A stretch of 64,000 bases of DNA. It comes from Sphingomonas sp. A2-49 (GTDB taxonomy: Bacteria > Pseudomonadota > Alphaproteobacteria > Sphingomonadales > Sphingomonadaceae). The stretch is from NCBI RefSeq assembly GCF_025548555.1, contig NZ_JAJLPA010000004.1, positions 62,001 through 126,000 on the forward strand. Reading direction: 5' to 3'. Shown piece after piece: positions 9,607 to 19,117 of the stretch. The position numbers and the translations under genes are program-made. The notes under the pieces were generated by a model. The model was not told where the DNA came from, did not search any database, and worked only from the letters and a program-made list of their open reading frames with translations. Each line of letters starts with the position of its first letter. Position 1 is the stretch's first letter.

Positions 9607-11450
9607 CCGCGCGCGCATTGCTCGCGGCCGTCGCCGCCGTCGCCCTGGCCGGCACTGCGCCGGTGCCGGAACCCGCCGCCAGCACGATCCGCGTCAGCCA
9701 GATCGGCTATGAGACGGGCGGCGCGAAGGTCGCGGTCGTCGCCGGCCTTTCCGGACCGCAGCCGTGGCGCCTGCTCGATGCCGCCGGTCGCGCGGTCGCG
9801 CATGGCGAGACGCGGCCATTCGGTACCGACGCCTCGTCGGGCGAGGACGTGCAGCGGATCGATTTCGGCGCGGTCGTCGCCCCGGGCGCCGGCTACCGCC
9901 TCGCGATCGGCGACGTCCGCAGCCAGCCGTTCGCGATCGCCGAGCGCCCGTTCCTCGCACCCGCGACCGCGGCGATGGGCTTCTTCTACCAGCAGCGCAG
10001 CGGCGTGCCGATCGACGCGCGCTACGTCCCGCGTCCCGATCTCGCCCGGGCGGCGGGGCAGCCGCGCGAGCGGGTGACCTGCTTCGCGGGTACCGACCAG
10101 CGCGGCGTGCGCTGGCCCGGGTGCGATTACCGGCTCGACACCACCGGCGGATGGTATGACGCGGGCGATCACGGCAAATATGTCGTCAACGGCGGCATCG
10201 CGGCCTGGACGCTGCTCGACCTGCACGAACGGCTCGCCGCCTGGGGGGATTCCGGCGCGTTCGCCGACGGACGCCTCGCGCTGCCCGAGCGCGGCAATGG
10301 CGGCGACGACCTGCTCGACGAGGCGAAGGTAGAGGTCGCCTTCCTCCTGTCGATGCAGGTGCCGGCGGGCCAGCGGCTGACGGTGGCCTTCAGCACCGAC
10401 ACGGGCAAGCCGGCGGGCGACTTCCGCACGATCGATGCCGGCGGGCTGGTGCATACCAAGGTCGCGGACGAGCGGTGGACCGGGCTGCCGATGGCGCCGG
10501 CGGACGATCCGATGCGGCGCTTCCTCTATCCGCCCTCGACCGCCGCGACCTGCAACATGATCGCGGTGGCGGCACAGGCCGCGCGGATCTGGCGCGAGCG
10601 CGATCCCGCCTTCGCCGCCCGCGCGCTCGACGCCGCCCGCAGGGGCTGGGCCGCGGCGCAGCGCGTGCCCAACCTGTACGCCAGCTCCGATTTCACCGGC
10701 AGCGGCGGCTACGGCGACCGGCATATCGACGACGAACGGTTCTGGGCCGCGACGCAATTGTTCGTCACGACCGGCGATCCGGCGCTGGCGACGGCCATCG
10801 AGCAATCGCCCTTCCTCCGCGACGACAGCGTGGACTTCGGCTGGGGCGGCACCGCCCTGCCCGGACTGATGACGCTCGCCACCGTCCCCAATGCCTTGCC
10901 GCCCGCGACCGTCGCCGCGATCCGCGCGCGCATCGTGACGCTCGCCGACCGGCTGCTCGCCGAACGTGCGCGCAGCGGCTATCGGTTGCCGATGGCCGGC
11001 GCCAATTTCGGCTGGGGGTCGAATTCGACGCTGCTCAACCGCGCGATGGTGCTGGGCGTGGCGTGGCAGATCACGCGCAACCCCGCCTATCGCGACGCGG
11101 TCGCCGACGTCGCCGACTTCGTCTTCGGCCGCAACGCGCTCGACCGGTCGTTCGTCACCGGCTTCGGTGCACGGACGGTACACCAGCCGCATCACCGCTT
11201 CTGGGCGCATGCCGCCGACGCCCGCTATCCCGAACCGCCGCCGGGCGTGCTGTCGGGCGGGCCGAACGCGGGCGCGCGCGAGGACGATACCGGCGGGCTG
11301 AAGGGCCGGTGCGTCGGCCAGACCTGCTGGCGGGACGACTGGCGCGCGTTCACGATGAACGAGGTCGCGATCAACTGGAACGCGCCGCTGGTCTGGGTCA
11401 CCGCGTTCATCGACGCGACGCGGGTCAGGCGCGCCCCAGCGCCCGCATGA
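9603..11450 (+). CDS. GH9 endoglucanase (cellulase family)
   Basis: The start is the GTG of the GTGA overlap with the regulator; it gives a signal peptide (ALLAAVAAVALAGTAP) and 615 residues. An N-terminal immunoglobulin-like CelD-type domain (about residues 28-115) precedes the (alpha/alpha)6 barrel. Catalytic signatures are GWYDAGDHGKYV with Asp186 and Asp189 and the C-terminal MNEVAINWNAPL with general acid Glu587; the VFGRNALDRSFVTGFG segment is also typical. It would cut beta-1,4-glucan, mixed-linkage glucan or glucomannan backbones outside the cytoplasm. Its 3' end overlaps the convergent cupin-like gene by 26 bases. Confidence 0.94.
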   Translation: MTARALLAAVAAVALAGTAPVPEPAASTIRVSQIGYETGGAKVAVVAGLSGPQPWRLLDAAGRAVAHGETRPFGTDASSGEDVQRIDFGAVVAPGAGYRLAIGDVRSQPFAIAERPFLAPATAAMGFFYQQRSGVPIDARYVPRPDLARAAGQPRERVTCFAGTDQRGVRWPGCDYRLDTTGGWYDAGDHGKYVVNGGIAAWTLLDLHERLAAWGDSGAFADGRLALPERGNGGDDLLDEAKVEVAFLLSMQVPAGQRLTVAFSTDTGKPAGDFRTIDAGGLVHTKVADERWTGLPMAPADDPMRRFLYPPSTAATCNMIAVAAQAARIWRERDPAFAARALDAARRGWAAAQRVPNLYASSDFTGSGGYGDRHIDDERFWAATQLFVTTGDPALATAIEQSPFLRDDSVDFGWGGTALPGLMTLATVPNALPPATVAAIRARIVTLADRLLAERARSGYRLPMAGANFGWGSNSTLLNRAMVLGVAWQITRNPAYRDAVADVADFVFGRNALDRSFVTGFGARTVHQPHHRFWAHAADARYPEPPPGVLSGGPNAGAREDDTGGLKGRCVGQTCWRDDWRAFTMNEVAINWNAPLVWVTAFIDATRVRRAPAPA

Positions 11451-12447
11451 GATAGCCGCGGATCAGCTCGCTCCGCTCCCGCGAGGGCGTGTCGAGCACG
11501 CCGCGCGCCGCGGGTGGAAGGTGATCGGCGGCGGATGCCGCGTCGCCTCCGAAGACATATTGGTCGAACCATCCGCGCACCGCCTCGCGCTCCCCCGGCG
11601 GCAGGTCGCGCACCGCGAGCAGCGCGTGGATCAGCGCCGCGAACGGCGACGCCGCCGCCTGCTGCCCCCACCAGTAATTGACCAGCAGGTTGAGCGGCCC
11701 GGTCGCGGTCACGTCGTGCCACCACAGTGACGGCACGAAGATCGCGTCGCCCGGCGCCAGATCGGCGACCTGCATCGCCGCCTGCGCCGCGGCGAAGCGG
11801 GGATAGCGCGCGAGGTCCGGCGCCTCCAGATCGACCATGCTGGTCGGCTGGCCCGCGATCGTCCGGTCGAGCGGCCCGACATAGAGGTTCGGTCCCTGAT
11901 CGGGCGGGAACAGCACGAAGCGTCGCCGCCCCGCCACCACCGCGGCGATGTTGCTCGACACGTCATAGTGCGTCGACACGCGGCTGGCGTTGCCGATCCA
12001 CAGCCGCGGCACGGCGTCGGGCGTGGCGAGCGGCAGCGGGTTCGCCTCGACCCAGCCGGGAAAGGTATCGGGCGCGGTCGCCGCGCCGGCATAGAGCGCG
12101 GGCGGCGCAGGATCGTCCGCCTGCGCGACGAGCTGGTCGAGCAGGATCGGCAGCAGGATCTGCGCACGGGTGAAATTGAACCCCGACAGGTCGGGGGTGT
12201 AGAAGAACCGCCCGCGCTCGTCGGGCGCGGCGACCATGACATTGGCCGGCCGCCCGCCGTCGAACCGGCGGAGGTAGGCCGCCATCGCCGCAACGCCGCC
12301 CAGCCCCGCCGCGACCGCCGGCCAGTGGCGGACGAGGCCGCGCAGGACGACGGGGCGATAGGCGGGCACGACCTCCGCGGCGAATCGCTCCGGCGTGACG
12401 TCGTGCAGTTCCGCGACGCGTGCCGCGGCGGCGATGGCGCTGTTCAT
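11425..12447 (-). CDS. Cupin-like (JmjC-type) domain protein beside TonB receptor
   Basis: The protein has 340 residues from the ATG at 12447, which follows GGGG; a longer frame reaches 12540 but its extra 31 residues look non-coding. It belongs to the cupin-like/JmjC fold: THYD supplies a His-x-Asp iron ligand pair, and PSLWWHDV supplies the distal His, with VLFPPDQ and LYVGPLD typical of the group. Family members are Fe(II)/2-oxoglutarate-dependent oxygenases, but this subgroup has no established substrate. It shares fold, motifs and length with the protein at 57091-58143, which also lies beside a TonB receptor. Here it is downstream of the receptor on the same strand. Confidence 0.85.
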   Translation of the reverse strand: MNSAIAAAARVAELHDVTPERFAAEVVPAYRPVVLRGLVRHWPAVAAGLGGVAAMAAYLRRFDGGRPANVMVAAPDERGRFFYTPDLSGFNFTRAQILLPILLDQLVAQADDPAPPALYAGAATAPDTFPGWVEANPLPLATPDAVPRLWIGNASRVSTHYDVSSNIAAVVAGRRRFVLFPPDQGPNLYVGPLDRTIAGQPTSMVDLEAPDLARYPRFAAAQAAMQVADLAPGDAIFVPSLWWHDVTATGPLNLLVNYWWGQQAAASPFAALIHALLAVRDLPPGEREAVRGWFDQYVFGGDAASAADHLPPAARGVLDTPSRERSELIRGYLMRALGRA

Positions 12448-12514
12448 GACGGACCCCGTGCTGGCGATGGCATGCCCCACCCTAGCCCGGCCCCGCCGCG
12501 TTGCCGATACAAGG

Positions 12515-12548
12515 AAGGGTGGGCGGCCGGGAAAGGCCACCCACCCTT
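12515..12548 (-). terminator. Hairpin terminator after the TonB receptor
   Basis: A 14-base stem with one mismatch (AAGGGTGGGTGGCC on the minus strand) and a 6-base loop lies 20 bases after the receptor stop. It is followed on the minus strand by the weak pyrimidine tract CCTTGT, so termination may be partial. Confidence 0.6.
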
Positions 12549-12568
12549 CAGGGGAGGAACCTTGGGGA

Positions 12569-15500
12569 TCAGAACGTCAGGCGTGTCGTGATCGAGAACT
12601 GGCGGTCGCTCTTGAAGTAGGAGCGCGGCGCGGTCAGCCCCTTCGAATCAAGCAGGAACACCGTCTTGGTCGTCGTATCGAGCAGGTTCTGCGCCTCCAC
12701 GCCGATCTTGAAGTTCTTGTTCACCGTCAGGAACACCGATCCGTCGAGCTGGCCGTTGCCCAGGGCGTAGACCGGCAGGAACGGGAAGCAGCAGTCGCGG
12801 TTGGTGAGCAGGAACTTCGAGCGCCAGCTGTAGGCGAATCGCGTGTAGATCCCGCCCTTGTCGTAGAAGGCGGCGACGTTGAAATTGTACTTCGACAGGC
12901 CGGCGAGCGGCAGGTTGGCGTAGATCCCGGTCACGTCGAGCGGCGGACGGGCACCGTCGGCGGATCCATTGGTCGGCACACCATTGGGAATATTGCTCGG
13001 GTCGACATAGGTGAAGGTCGCCTGCGTGCCCAGGCCGGACAGGACGCCCGGCAGGAAGTCGTAGGTCTGCTGGTAGCTCAGCTCGACACCCTTGATCTTG
13101 CCGTGCCCGGGTGCATTCGCCGGACCGTTGACGGTGACGTCGTAGGTCTGGCCGTTGTTCGTGAACGTCCGCTGATAGCCGTAATTGTCGAGGATGATGT
13201 TCGACAGGTCCTTGTAGAAGACCGCTGCCGTCAGCGACCCGACTTTCGCGAAATACCATTCCGCCGTCAGATCGAACTGCTTCGCCTCGATCGGCCGCAG
13301 ATACGGATTGCGGGCCTGCGCCTGGAAGTTGAAACTGCCCGCGACGTTGGAACCCGACGGGCTCAGCCCCGAATAGCTGCGCAGGTCACCGAAGTTCGGA
13401 CGCGAGATCGCCTTCGATGCCGCGAAACGGAACAGCAGCTTGTCGTTGACCTGCAATTTTGCGTTCAGGCTCGGCAGCCAGTGACCGAATTCCTGCGTGA
13501 CGTTGTCGGGGACAGACGCGCCGTTAGAGAATGCCAGCGCAGCGTTCTGCTGCGCCGCCGATACCGTGCAGATCACCGGCAGACGGCCGGTATTACTCGG
13601 ATTTGCCGCCAGCTGCGCCGCCGAAAAGGCGCAATAGCCCGTGATCGTCGTGTAACGCGGCGGCAGCGGCGCGCCATTGGCGTCGACGTTGTTGTCGGGC
13701 GGCAGCACCGTATTCGTCTGCGGGAAGGTCGTCGCGCCGAACGACTGGTCCTTCGTGCGCACGTAACGGACACCGATGTTGCCCGACAGGCTCATGCCAT
13801 TGCCGAAATCGTCAACGCCGAAGTCGGCACGCGCATAGGCGCCCCACGTCGTTTCCTTGTTGCGATAATATTCCCCGGCACGGAAATAATCGTCGACCAG
13901 ACCGCTGCGGTCTTCGAGCGGGGTATAGTTGCCGCCCCCCGCCTTGGTCACCGTACGCAACAGGTTGGTCAGCGCGGCGTGATCGCGCATGATGTTGTCG
14001 GGAATATAATAGGTGGCCGGCGGCTGGACCGCCTGGTTGCGGTAGAAATCGTTGTAGGCGAACAACGACGCCTGATCGGCCGGCAGAGAGTTGAACCCCC
14101 GGGGGCCACCGCCGGTCCACGTGTCCGAAACGGCGCCCCAATTGTTGTAGTCGTTGGTCCGGACGGTCTGGTCGCGCTTCGCATAGCGTCCGCCGACGCG
14201 CAGCTTGCGAAGGAAGCTATCCTCGCTCAAATCGTACTGGAGGTCGCCGCGGAAAGAATATTCCTCGCCGTCATTGTCTGCGCGGTTGTTGAAGGCATCG
14301 CGGAAATAGGTCGACGCCTTGTTCCCGAAATAATCCGCGGTATTGCGCCCGTCCGGCCGCAGGGTGATCTGCGGAACCTTGCCACGCAGATCGATATCGA
14401 CGCCCGAGAAGGTCGCCATGTCAACGATGTCGTCGACGTTTTCCGATCGGGATTTAACATACTGACCATCGAGGTTGATATGTAGGTTCTCGACCGGCTC
14501 GATCTTTGCGTTGAGCGAGAAATCCTGTGTGGTCGCCTTCTGGTAGAAGGCGCGATTCGAGAACGTCGTAAAAACGCCGTTCGGTGCGAACTGCGTCAGT
14601 TCGCCGAAGCTCCCGTCGGCACGATTGCCAAACACGGAACCGGAACGCTTGACGATCGATCCGCTGGTAAAGACGCCGTTCTCGTCATACGTGTTGGTCG
14701 TGCCGGCCCGCGGGAATGTCGTGGTCACGTCCGCATAGTAGACGTTCGGCTCGATCGTCTTTTCCAGCCAGTTCTGTTCGCCGGTTGTACGCAGATATTG
14801 CGCGGTCAGCAGGAAGGTCTTGGCCGCATTCTCGAACTGGGCCGCAGCCGACACGCCGATGCGCTTGCGATCGAAGCTCTGCGTGCGCGAGCCGCCGCCG
14901 ACCGGGGCATAGACCGGGCCGGTGCCCCCGTTAGGAACGGGATAGGTGTCGAACAGCGAGGACGAGAAACCCGTGCCCGCGTTGATCGTGCGGCCCTCGC
15001 CCGCGTCCTGCACGCCGTTGCCATTGCGATCGTCGTTGTAGCGCGGCAGCATAGAGGCGAGGAAGACCGAGTCCGAGCGCGCATATTGCTGCGAATAGCT
15101 GGCGCTGGCGAGAATGCCGAAGCGGCTGCCGCCGGCCGTGTCCCACTGCTGGCTGTACAGGCCGACGACGGACGGCGCGCCGCGCCGCTCCATGTCGCCC
15201 CAGTTCATGCTGCCCGACAGGTACAGCAGGCGCTGGTCCTGGTCGAAGGGCTTGCGCGTGTTGATGTTGACGGTGCCCGAGATGCCGCCCTCGATCAGGT
15301 CGGCGGTCAGGTTCTTGAACACCTCGACCGATCCGATCAGCTCGCTCGGCACGTCGTTGAAGCCGATCTCGCGACCGCCGGACACGGCGAACGTATCGCG
15401 ACCGTTGAATTCGCCGCGGACGTAGCTGAGCCCACGGATGACGACGCCCGAACCCTCGACCGAGAAGTGCTGCGAATCGTTGGGTGCCGCGAAGCGGCTG

Positions 15501-15943
15501 ATCGCGACGCCGGGCACGCGCTGGAGCGCCTCGTTCACCGAACGGTCCGGCAGCGCGCCGATGTCCTGCGCGGTGATCGCGTCGACGACGGTATCGCTGT
15601 TCTTCTTGATGTTCTGCGCCGTCGCCAGGCTCTGGCGGACGCCGGTCACGACGATCTCGTCACGGTCGGTATCGGGCGGGGTCACCGACGCGTCCTGCGA
15701 CGCGCCCGAGGTGCCGGTGGTCGCGCCGGCCTGATCCTGCGAGGTGGCGGCGGTGCCGGCGGCGACGGCGGCGGTGCCCGACGTCGTGCCCTGCGACCCG
15801 TCGCCCGCGGGCTTGGTCGGGGTGGCCGTATCCTGCGCCGTCTGCGCCAGCGCAGGCTGGCCCGCCAGCATCGCGAGCACGGATACGCCGAGACCCAGGT
15901 CACGCAGCTTGCCGCGACCGCTCGCGTTTGCACGATTCGTCAT
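12569..15943 (-). CDS. TonB-dependent outer-membrane receptor (large Xanthomonas/Caulobacter type)
   Basis: This 1,124-residue protein has a signal peptide (cleavage near PALAQ), an Ala/Thr/Gly-rich linker to about residue 90, and a plug domain with DEIVVTGVRQSL, KKNSDTVVDAI and IGALPDRSVNEALQRVPGV. A 22-strand barrel follows, ending in the characteristic C-terminal Phe. It should import an oligosaccharide across the outer membrane with TonB-ExbBD energy; no SusD partner is present, as usual in this class. The ATG at 15943 has GGGGAAG upstream. It is divergent from the halogenase operon and neighbours GH9 and the cupin-like gene, which points to a glycan ligand. The central barrel segment is somewhat less GC-rich than its surroundings. 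Confidence 0.95.
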   Translation of the reverse strand: MTNRANASGRGKLRDLGLGVSVLAMLAGQPALAQTAQDTATPTKPAGDGSQGTTSGTAAVAAGTAATSQDQAGATTGTSGASQDASVTPPDTDRDEIVVTGVRQSLATAQNIKKNSDTVVDAITAQDIGALPDRSVNEALQRVPGVAISRFAAPNDSQHFSVEGSGVVIRGLSYVRGEFNGRDTFAVSGGREIGFNDVPSELIGSVEVFKNLTADLIEGGISGTVNINTRKPFDQDQRLLYLSGSMNWGDMERRGAPSVVGLYSQQWDTAGGSRFGILASASYSQQYARSDSVFLASMLPRYNDDRNGNGVQDAGEGRTINAGTGFSSSLFDTYPVPNGGTGPVYAPVGGGSRTQSFDRKRIGVSAAAQFENAAKTFLLTAQYLRTTGEQNWLEKTIEPNVYYADVTTTFPRAGTTNTYDENGVFTSGSIVKRSGSVFGNRADGSFGELTQFAPNGVFTTFSNRAFYQKATTQDFSLNAKIEPVENLHINLDGQYVKSRSENVDDIVDMATFSGVDIDLRGKVPQITLRPDGRNTADYFGNKASTYFRDAFNNRADNDGEEYSFRGDLQYDLSEDSFLRKLRVGGRYAKRDQTVRTNDYNNWGAVSDTWTGGGPRGFNSLPADQASLFAYNDFYRNQAVQPPATYYIPDNIMRDHAALTNLLRTVTKAGGGNYTPLEDRSGLVDDYFRAGEYYRNKETTWGAYARADFGVDDFGNGMSLSGNIGVRYVRTKDQSFGATTFPQTNTVLPPDNNVDANGAPLPPRYTTITGYCAFSAAQLAANPSNTGRLPVICTVSAAQQNAALAFSNGASVPDNVTQEFGHWLPSLNAKLQVNDKLLFRFAASKAISRPNFGDLRSYSGLSPSGSNVAGSFNFQAQARNPYLRPIEAKQFDLTAEWYFAKVGSLTAAVFYKDLSNIILDNYGYQRTFTNNGQTYDVTVNGPANAPGHGKIKGVELSYQQTYDFLPGVLSGLGTQATFTYVDPSNIPNGVPTNGSADGARPPLDVTGIYANLPLAGLSKYNFNVAAFYDKGGIYTRFAYSWRSKFLLTNRDCCFPFLPVYALGNGQLDGSVFLTVNKNFKIGVEAQNLLDTTTKTVFLLDSKGLTAPRSYFKSDRQFSITTRLTF

Positions 15944-15978
15944 GTCTTCCCCTTTCAGTCCTCATCCCGAGACCGCCC

Positions 15979-16033
15979 TTCGGTGCGAAGCCGAAAGATC
16001 TGTCGCCGTATGCGTACGGGCGTGATTCCGCCC
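15979..16033 (-). promoter_or_regulatory. Three consecutive small hairpins in the receptor leader
   Basis: Upstream of the receptor start are three short perfect inverted repeats in a row: TTCGG/CCGAA (15979-15995), CCGTA/TACGG around TGCG (16006-16019), and GGGCG/CGCCC (16018-16033); the last two share two bases. If transcription starts near the AT-rich patch around 16080-16105 they would lie in the 5' untranslated region of the receptor mRNA. Any regulatory role is speculative. Confidence 0.35.
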
Positions 16034-16181
16034 TGTCGGCGAGCGTGTTATCCCGCGTCCCCAAGTCGGACAAGAGGAATTATCGCAACTTGATATAAGT
16101 ATTCGGCGGCATAGTTTTCGTGCAACAGGTATGGCCGAACGCGCATGATCCGGGCACAGCCCCGGCATGAGGGGAGAGGGT

Positions 16182-17678
16182 GTGCAGACCGACAATCGTA
16201 TCCGGGTCGTCGTCGTCGGCGGCGGCACCGCCGGCTGGATGACCGCCGCCGCGCTCGCCGCGCTGGTGCCGGGCGCGGCGCACGTCCATCTGGTCGAATC
16301 GGCGGAGATCGGGATCGTCGGCGTCGGCGAGGCGACGCTGCCGCACCTGCGCGCGTTCGTCACCCGGCTGGGGATCGACGAGGCGGCGTTCATGGCCGCG
16401 ACGCAGGCGACGTTCAAGCTCGGCATCGAATTCCGCGACTTCGGCGCGATCGGCGACCGCTACATCCATCCGTTCGGCACCTATGGCCGGCCGCTCGGGG
16501 GCGTCGGTTTCCACCATTATTGGCTGCGGCGGAACGAGGGGGCGGCGGCGGCGCCGATCGGCGAGTATTCGACCGGGGTGGTCGCGGCGGCGGCGCGGCG
16601 GTTCGTGCGACCCGGCGCCGACACCGACGATATCGCGCACGCCTTCGGCTATGCCTATCAGTTCGACGCCACCAGGTTCGCGCCCTTCCTGCGCGCGCAT
16701 GCCGAGGCGCGCGGCGCCGAACGGAGCGAGGGCCGCGTGGTGGAGGTGATCCGCGACCCCGCCGGCGGCGACGTCACGGGAATCGTGCTCGACGACGGCC
16801 GGCGCATCGACGGCGACCTGTTCGTCGACTGTTCGGGCTTTCGCGCGTTGCTGATCGACGGCGCGATGGGCGAACCGTGGGAGGACTGGTCGCACTGGCT
16901 GCCGTGCGACCGCGCGGTCGCCGCCCCCTGCGCCTCGCCCGACGGCCCCATCGAACCCTATACGCGTGCGACGGCGATGCCGGCGGGCTGGCGCTGGCGC
17001 ATCCCCCTCACCCATCGGGTCGGCAACGGCTATGTCTATGCAAGCGCGCACGTATCCGACGGCGCGGCGACCGATGCATTGGTCGCCGCGATGGAGAACC
17101 CGCCGCTCGCCGAACCGCGGCACCTGCGCTTCCGCGCGGGCCGGCGGCGGCGCAGCTGGGTCGGCAACGTCCTGTCGGTGGGACTGGCGTCGGGGTTCCT
17201 CGAACCGCTCGAATCGACCAGCATCTATCTGGCGCAGATGGCGATCACCCAGCTGATCGAGCATTTCCCCGACCGGGTGGTGGCGGACGCCGACCGCGAC
17301 GGGTTCAACGCGCTGGTCGATGCCGAATACGACCGCATCCGCGACTTCCTGATCCTGCACTATCACGCCACCACCCGCGACGATTCGCCGTTCTGGGATC
17401 ATGTCCGCACGATGGCGATCCCCGACAGCCTTGCCGACAAGATGGCGCTGTGGCGGCGGACGGCGCAGGTTTCGAAATACAGCCACGGCCTGTTCCTCGA
17501 ACCGAGCTGGGTCGCGGTCTATCTGGGCCAGGGCATCGTTCCCGCCGGCTGGGATCCGCGCGCCGACCTGCCCGATGCCGCGGCGCTCGACCGGGCGCTG
17601 GCGACGCTGCGCGACGGGATCGCCGGCGCGGTCGCGGCGATGCCCGATCACAAGGCGTATCTGGGCCGAGCGGCATGA
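16182..17678 (+). CDS. Flavin-dependent tryptophan-halogenase-family protein, first copy
   Basis: The GTG at 16182 follows GGGGAGAGGG; the in-frame ATG at 16167 would place that site inside the gene. The protein has 498 residues with the FAD-binding GGGTAGWM, the conserved catalytic lysine (K79 in FKLGIEF, the same position as in PrnA/RebH), the WxWxIP motif (W270-R-W272-R-I-P275) and SGFLEPLESTS. All hallmarks of an active FADH2-dependent halogenase are thus present. Members linked to TonB receptors are described in Xanthomonas and metagenomes (BrvH-like) with indole-type substrates in vitro, but their natural role is unknown. A separate flavin reductase is needed and is not encoded nearby. 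Confidence 0.9.
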   Translation: MQTDNRIRVVVVGGGTAGWMTAAALAALVPGAAHVHLVESAEIGIVGVGEATLPHLRAFVTRLGIDEAAFMAATQATFKLGIEFRDFGAIGDRYIHPFGTYGRPLGGVGFHHYWLRRNEGAAAAPIGEYSTGVVAAAARRFVRPGADTDDIAHAFGYAYQFDATRFAPFLRAHAEARGAERSEGRVVEVIRDPAGGDVTGIVLDDGRRIDGDLFVDCSGFRALLIDGAMGEPWEDWSHWLPCDRAVAAPCASPDGPIEPYTRATAMPAGWRWRIPLTHRVGNGYVYASAHVSDGAATDALVAAMENPPLAEPRHLRFRAGRRRRSWVGNVLSVGLASGFLEPLESTSIYLAQMAITQLIEHFPDRVVADADRDGFNALVDAEYDRIRDFLILHYHATTRDDSPFWDHVRTMAIPDSLADKMALWRRTAQVSKYSHGLFLEPSWVAVYLGQGIVPAGWDPRADLPDAAALDRALATLRDGIAGAVAAMPDHKAYLGRAA

Positions 17679-19117
17679 ACGCACGGCGGAGCCTGCGCAG
17701 CGTCGTGGTCGTCGGCGGCGGCCTGACCGCGGTCAGCGCCGCGATCGGCTTCGCACGGGCGCTGCCGCAGGCGACGGTGACCTGGGTGACGCTGCCGCTC
17801 GACCCGGCGGCGCTCGCCGACCGTCTGCCCGCGGTCGGGCCGGAGGGGATGGCGCTGCTCGCCACGCTGGGGGTGAGCGAGGGCGCGCTGGTCGCCGCGG
17901 GGGCGGCGACGCACCGGGTCGGGACGCGTTTCGCCTGGGGCGCGGCGCCGTTCGCGATCGCCGAGGGCGACGGCGTAGGCATGATCGCGGGGGCGGCGCT
18001 GCACCAATTGTGGTGGGCGCACGGGGGCGAGGGCGCGTTCGACGCACTCGTGCCCGGCGCCGCGCTGGCGCTGGCGGACCGGTTCGTCCACCCCGTCGAG
18101 AACGCGCGCTCCCCCCTGTCGCGGATCGACTATGCGTTGCGGCTGGACGCCGAGCGCGCGTTGCCGGTCTTCGCCGAAGCGGCGCGTGCGGCACGGGTGC
18201 GGGCGATCGCCGCCGCGCGGATCGAGGTGCTGCGCGCCGGCGATACCATCGCCATCGCGGCCGGCGGCGAGCGGATCGAAGCCGACCTGTTCGTCGATGC
18301 GAGCGGGCCCGCAGCGGTGCTGGCCGCGGCGGACACCCGCTGGATCGACTGGTCCGCCACCCTGCCCGTCGACCGGTTGTTGCTGGGCACCGCCCCGCCG
18401 CGCCCGTCGCCGGCGGACGGCTATGAGGCCATCGCCACCGGCTGGACCGCGCGCTGGCCGCTGGCGACGCGGACGCTGACCGGCATGGGCTATGCCGCGG
18501 CGGTGACCGGCGACGCGCGCGCACGCAAGGCCGTCACCGGGGACATGGAACGGATCGTCGTGCGACCCGGGCGGCAGGCCGCGGCCTTCGTCGGCAACGT
18601 CGTGGCGCTGGGCGATGCGGCGGCGAGCGTCGGTCCGCTGGGCTGGCCGGGGCTGCCGCTGGCGCTGGCGCAGCTCAAAGTGGTGCTGGAGCTGATGCCG
18701 GCGCGCGACGACGAACCGCTGCTGCGCGCGGAATACGAACGGCGGGCCGGGCTGCTGGCGGACCGGGCGCATGCCTATGCGGCGGCCTTCTACCTGATCG
18801 GTGCGCGGCGCGGGCCGTTCTGGCATCCGCTGCGCACCGCGACCCCGCCGCGCGAGCTGGCCGACGCGCTGGCGCAGTTCGGCCGGCGCGGCACGCTGCC
18901 GCCGCTGGAGGAACAGCACATCGCCCGCGCCGCGTGGCAACAGGCGCTGATCGGGCTCGGCGTGCGCCCCGAGCGGCACGATCCGGTCGCGCTGTCGGTG
19001 CCGCGCGCGAGCGCGATCGCCGGACTGGCGCAGCTGCGCGCGGCGATCGCGGCGCTGCCCGCGACGCTGCCCCCCTATCCCGACTATCTGGCGACGATGA
19101 TGCGAGGCAGACGATGA
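17675..19117 (+). CDS. Degenerate tryptophan-halogenase-like flavoprotein, middle copy
   Basis: This 480-residue protein starts at the ATG of an ATGA overlap. It keeps the overall fold and an N-terminal FAD-binding glycine motif (VVVGGGLTA), but the halogenase hallmarks are gone. The lysine position reads Arg (R81 in ATHRVGTRF against ATFKLGIEF), WRWRIP is replaced by WTARWP, and GFLEPLEST becomes SVGPLGWPG. The frame is intact and sits between two canonical copies with 4-base overlaps on both sides, so it is probably a functional non-halogenating paralogue, for example a monooxygenase, partner subunit or binding protein, rather than a pseudogene. The family assignment is good; its activity is unknown. 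Confidence 0.8.
   Translation: MNARRSLRSVVVVGGGLTAVSAAIGFARALPQATVTWVTLPLDPAALADRLPAVGPEGMALLATLGVSEGALVAAGAATHRVGTRFAWGAAPFAIAEGDGVGMIAGAALHQLWWAHGGEGAFDALVPGAALALADRFVHPVENARSPLSRIDYALRLDAERALPVFAEAARAARVRAIAAARIEVLRAGDTIAIAAGGERIEADLFVDASGPAAVLAAADTRWIDWSATLPVDRLLLGTAPPRPSPADGYEAIATGWTARWPLATRTLTGMGYAAAVTGDARARKAVTGDMERIVVRPGRQAAAFVGNVVALGDAAASVGPLGWPGLPLALAQLKVVLELMPARDDEPLLRAEYERRAGLLADRAHAYAAAFYLIGARRGPFWHPLRTATPPRELADALAQFGRRGTLPPLEEQHIARAAWQQALIGLGVRPERHDPVALSVPRASAIAGLAQLRAAIAALPATLPPYPDYLATMMRGRR

Noticed and set aside
12395..14485. Plus-strand 696-codon frame opposite the first TonB receptor
   Set aside because: It has no recognisable motif and mirrors receptor codons.
17675..19117. 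Middle halogenase-like gene as a pseudogene
   Set aside because: The frame is uninterrupted, codon use matches its neighbours and both ends have ATGA coupling, so a diverged functional protein is more likely.
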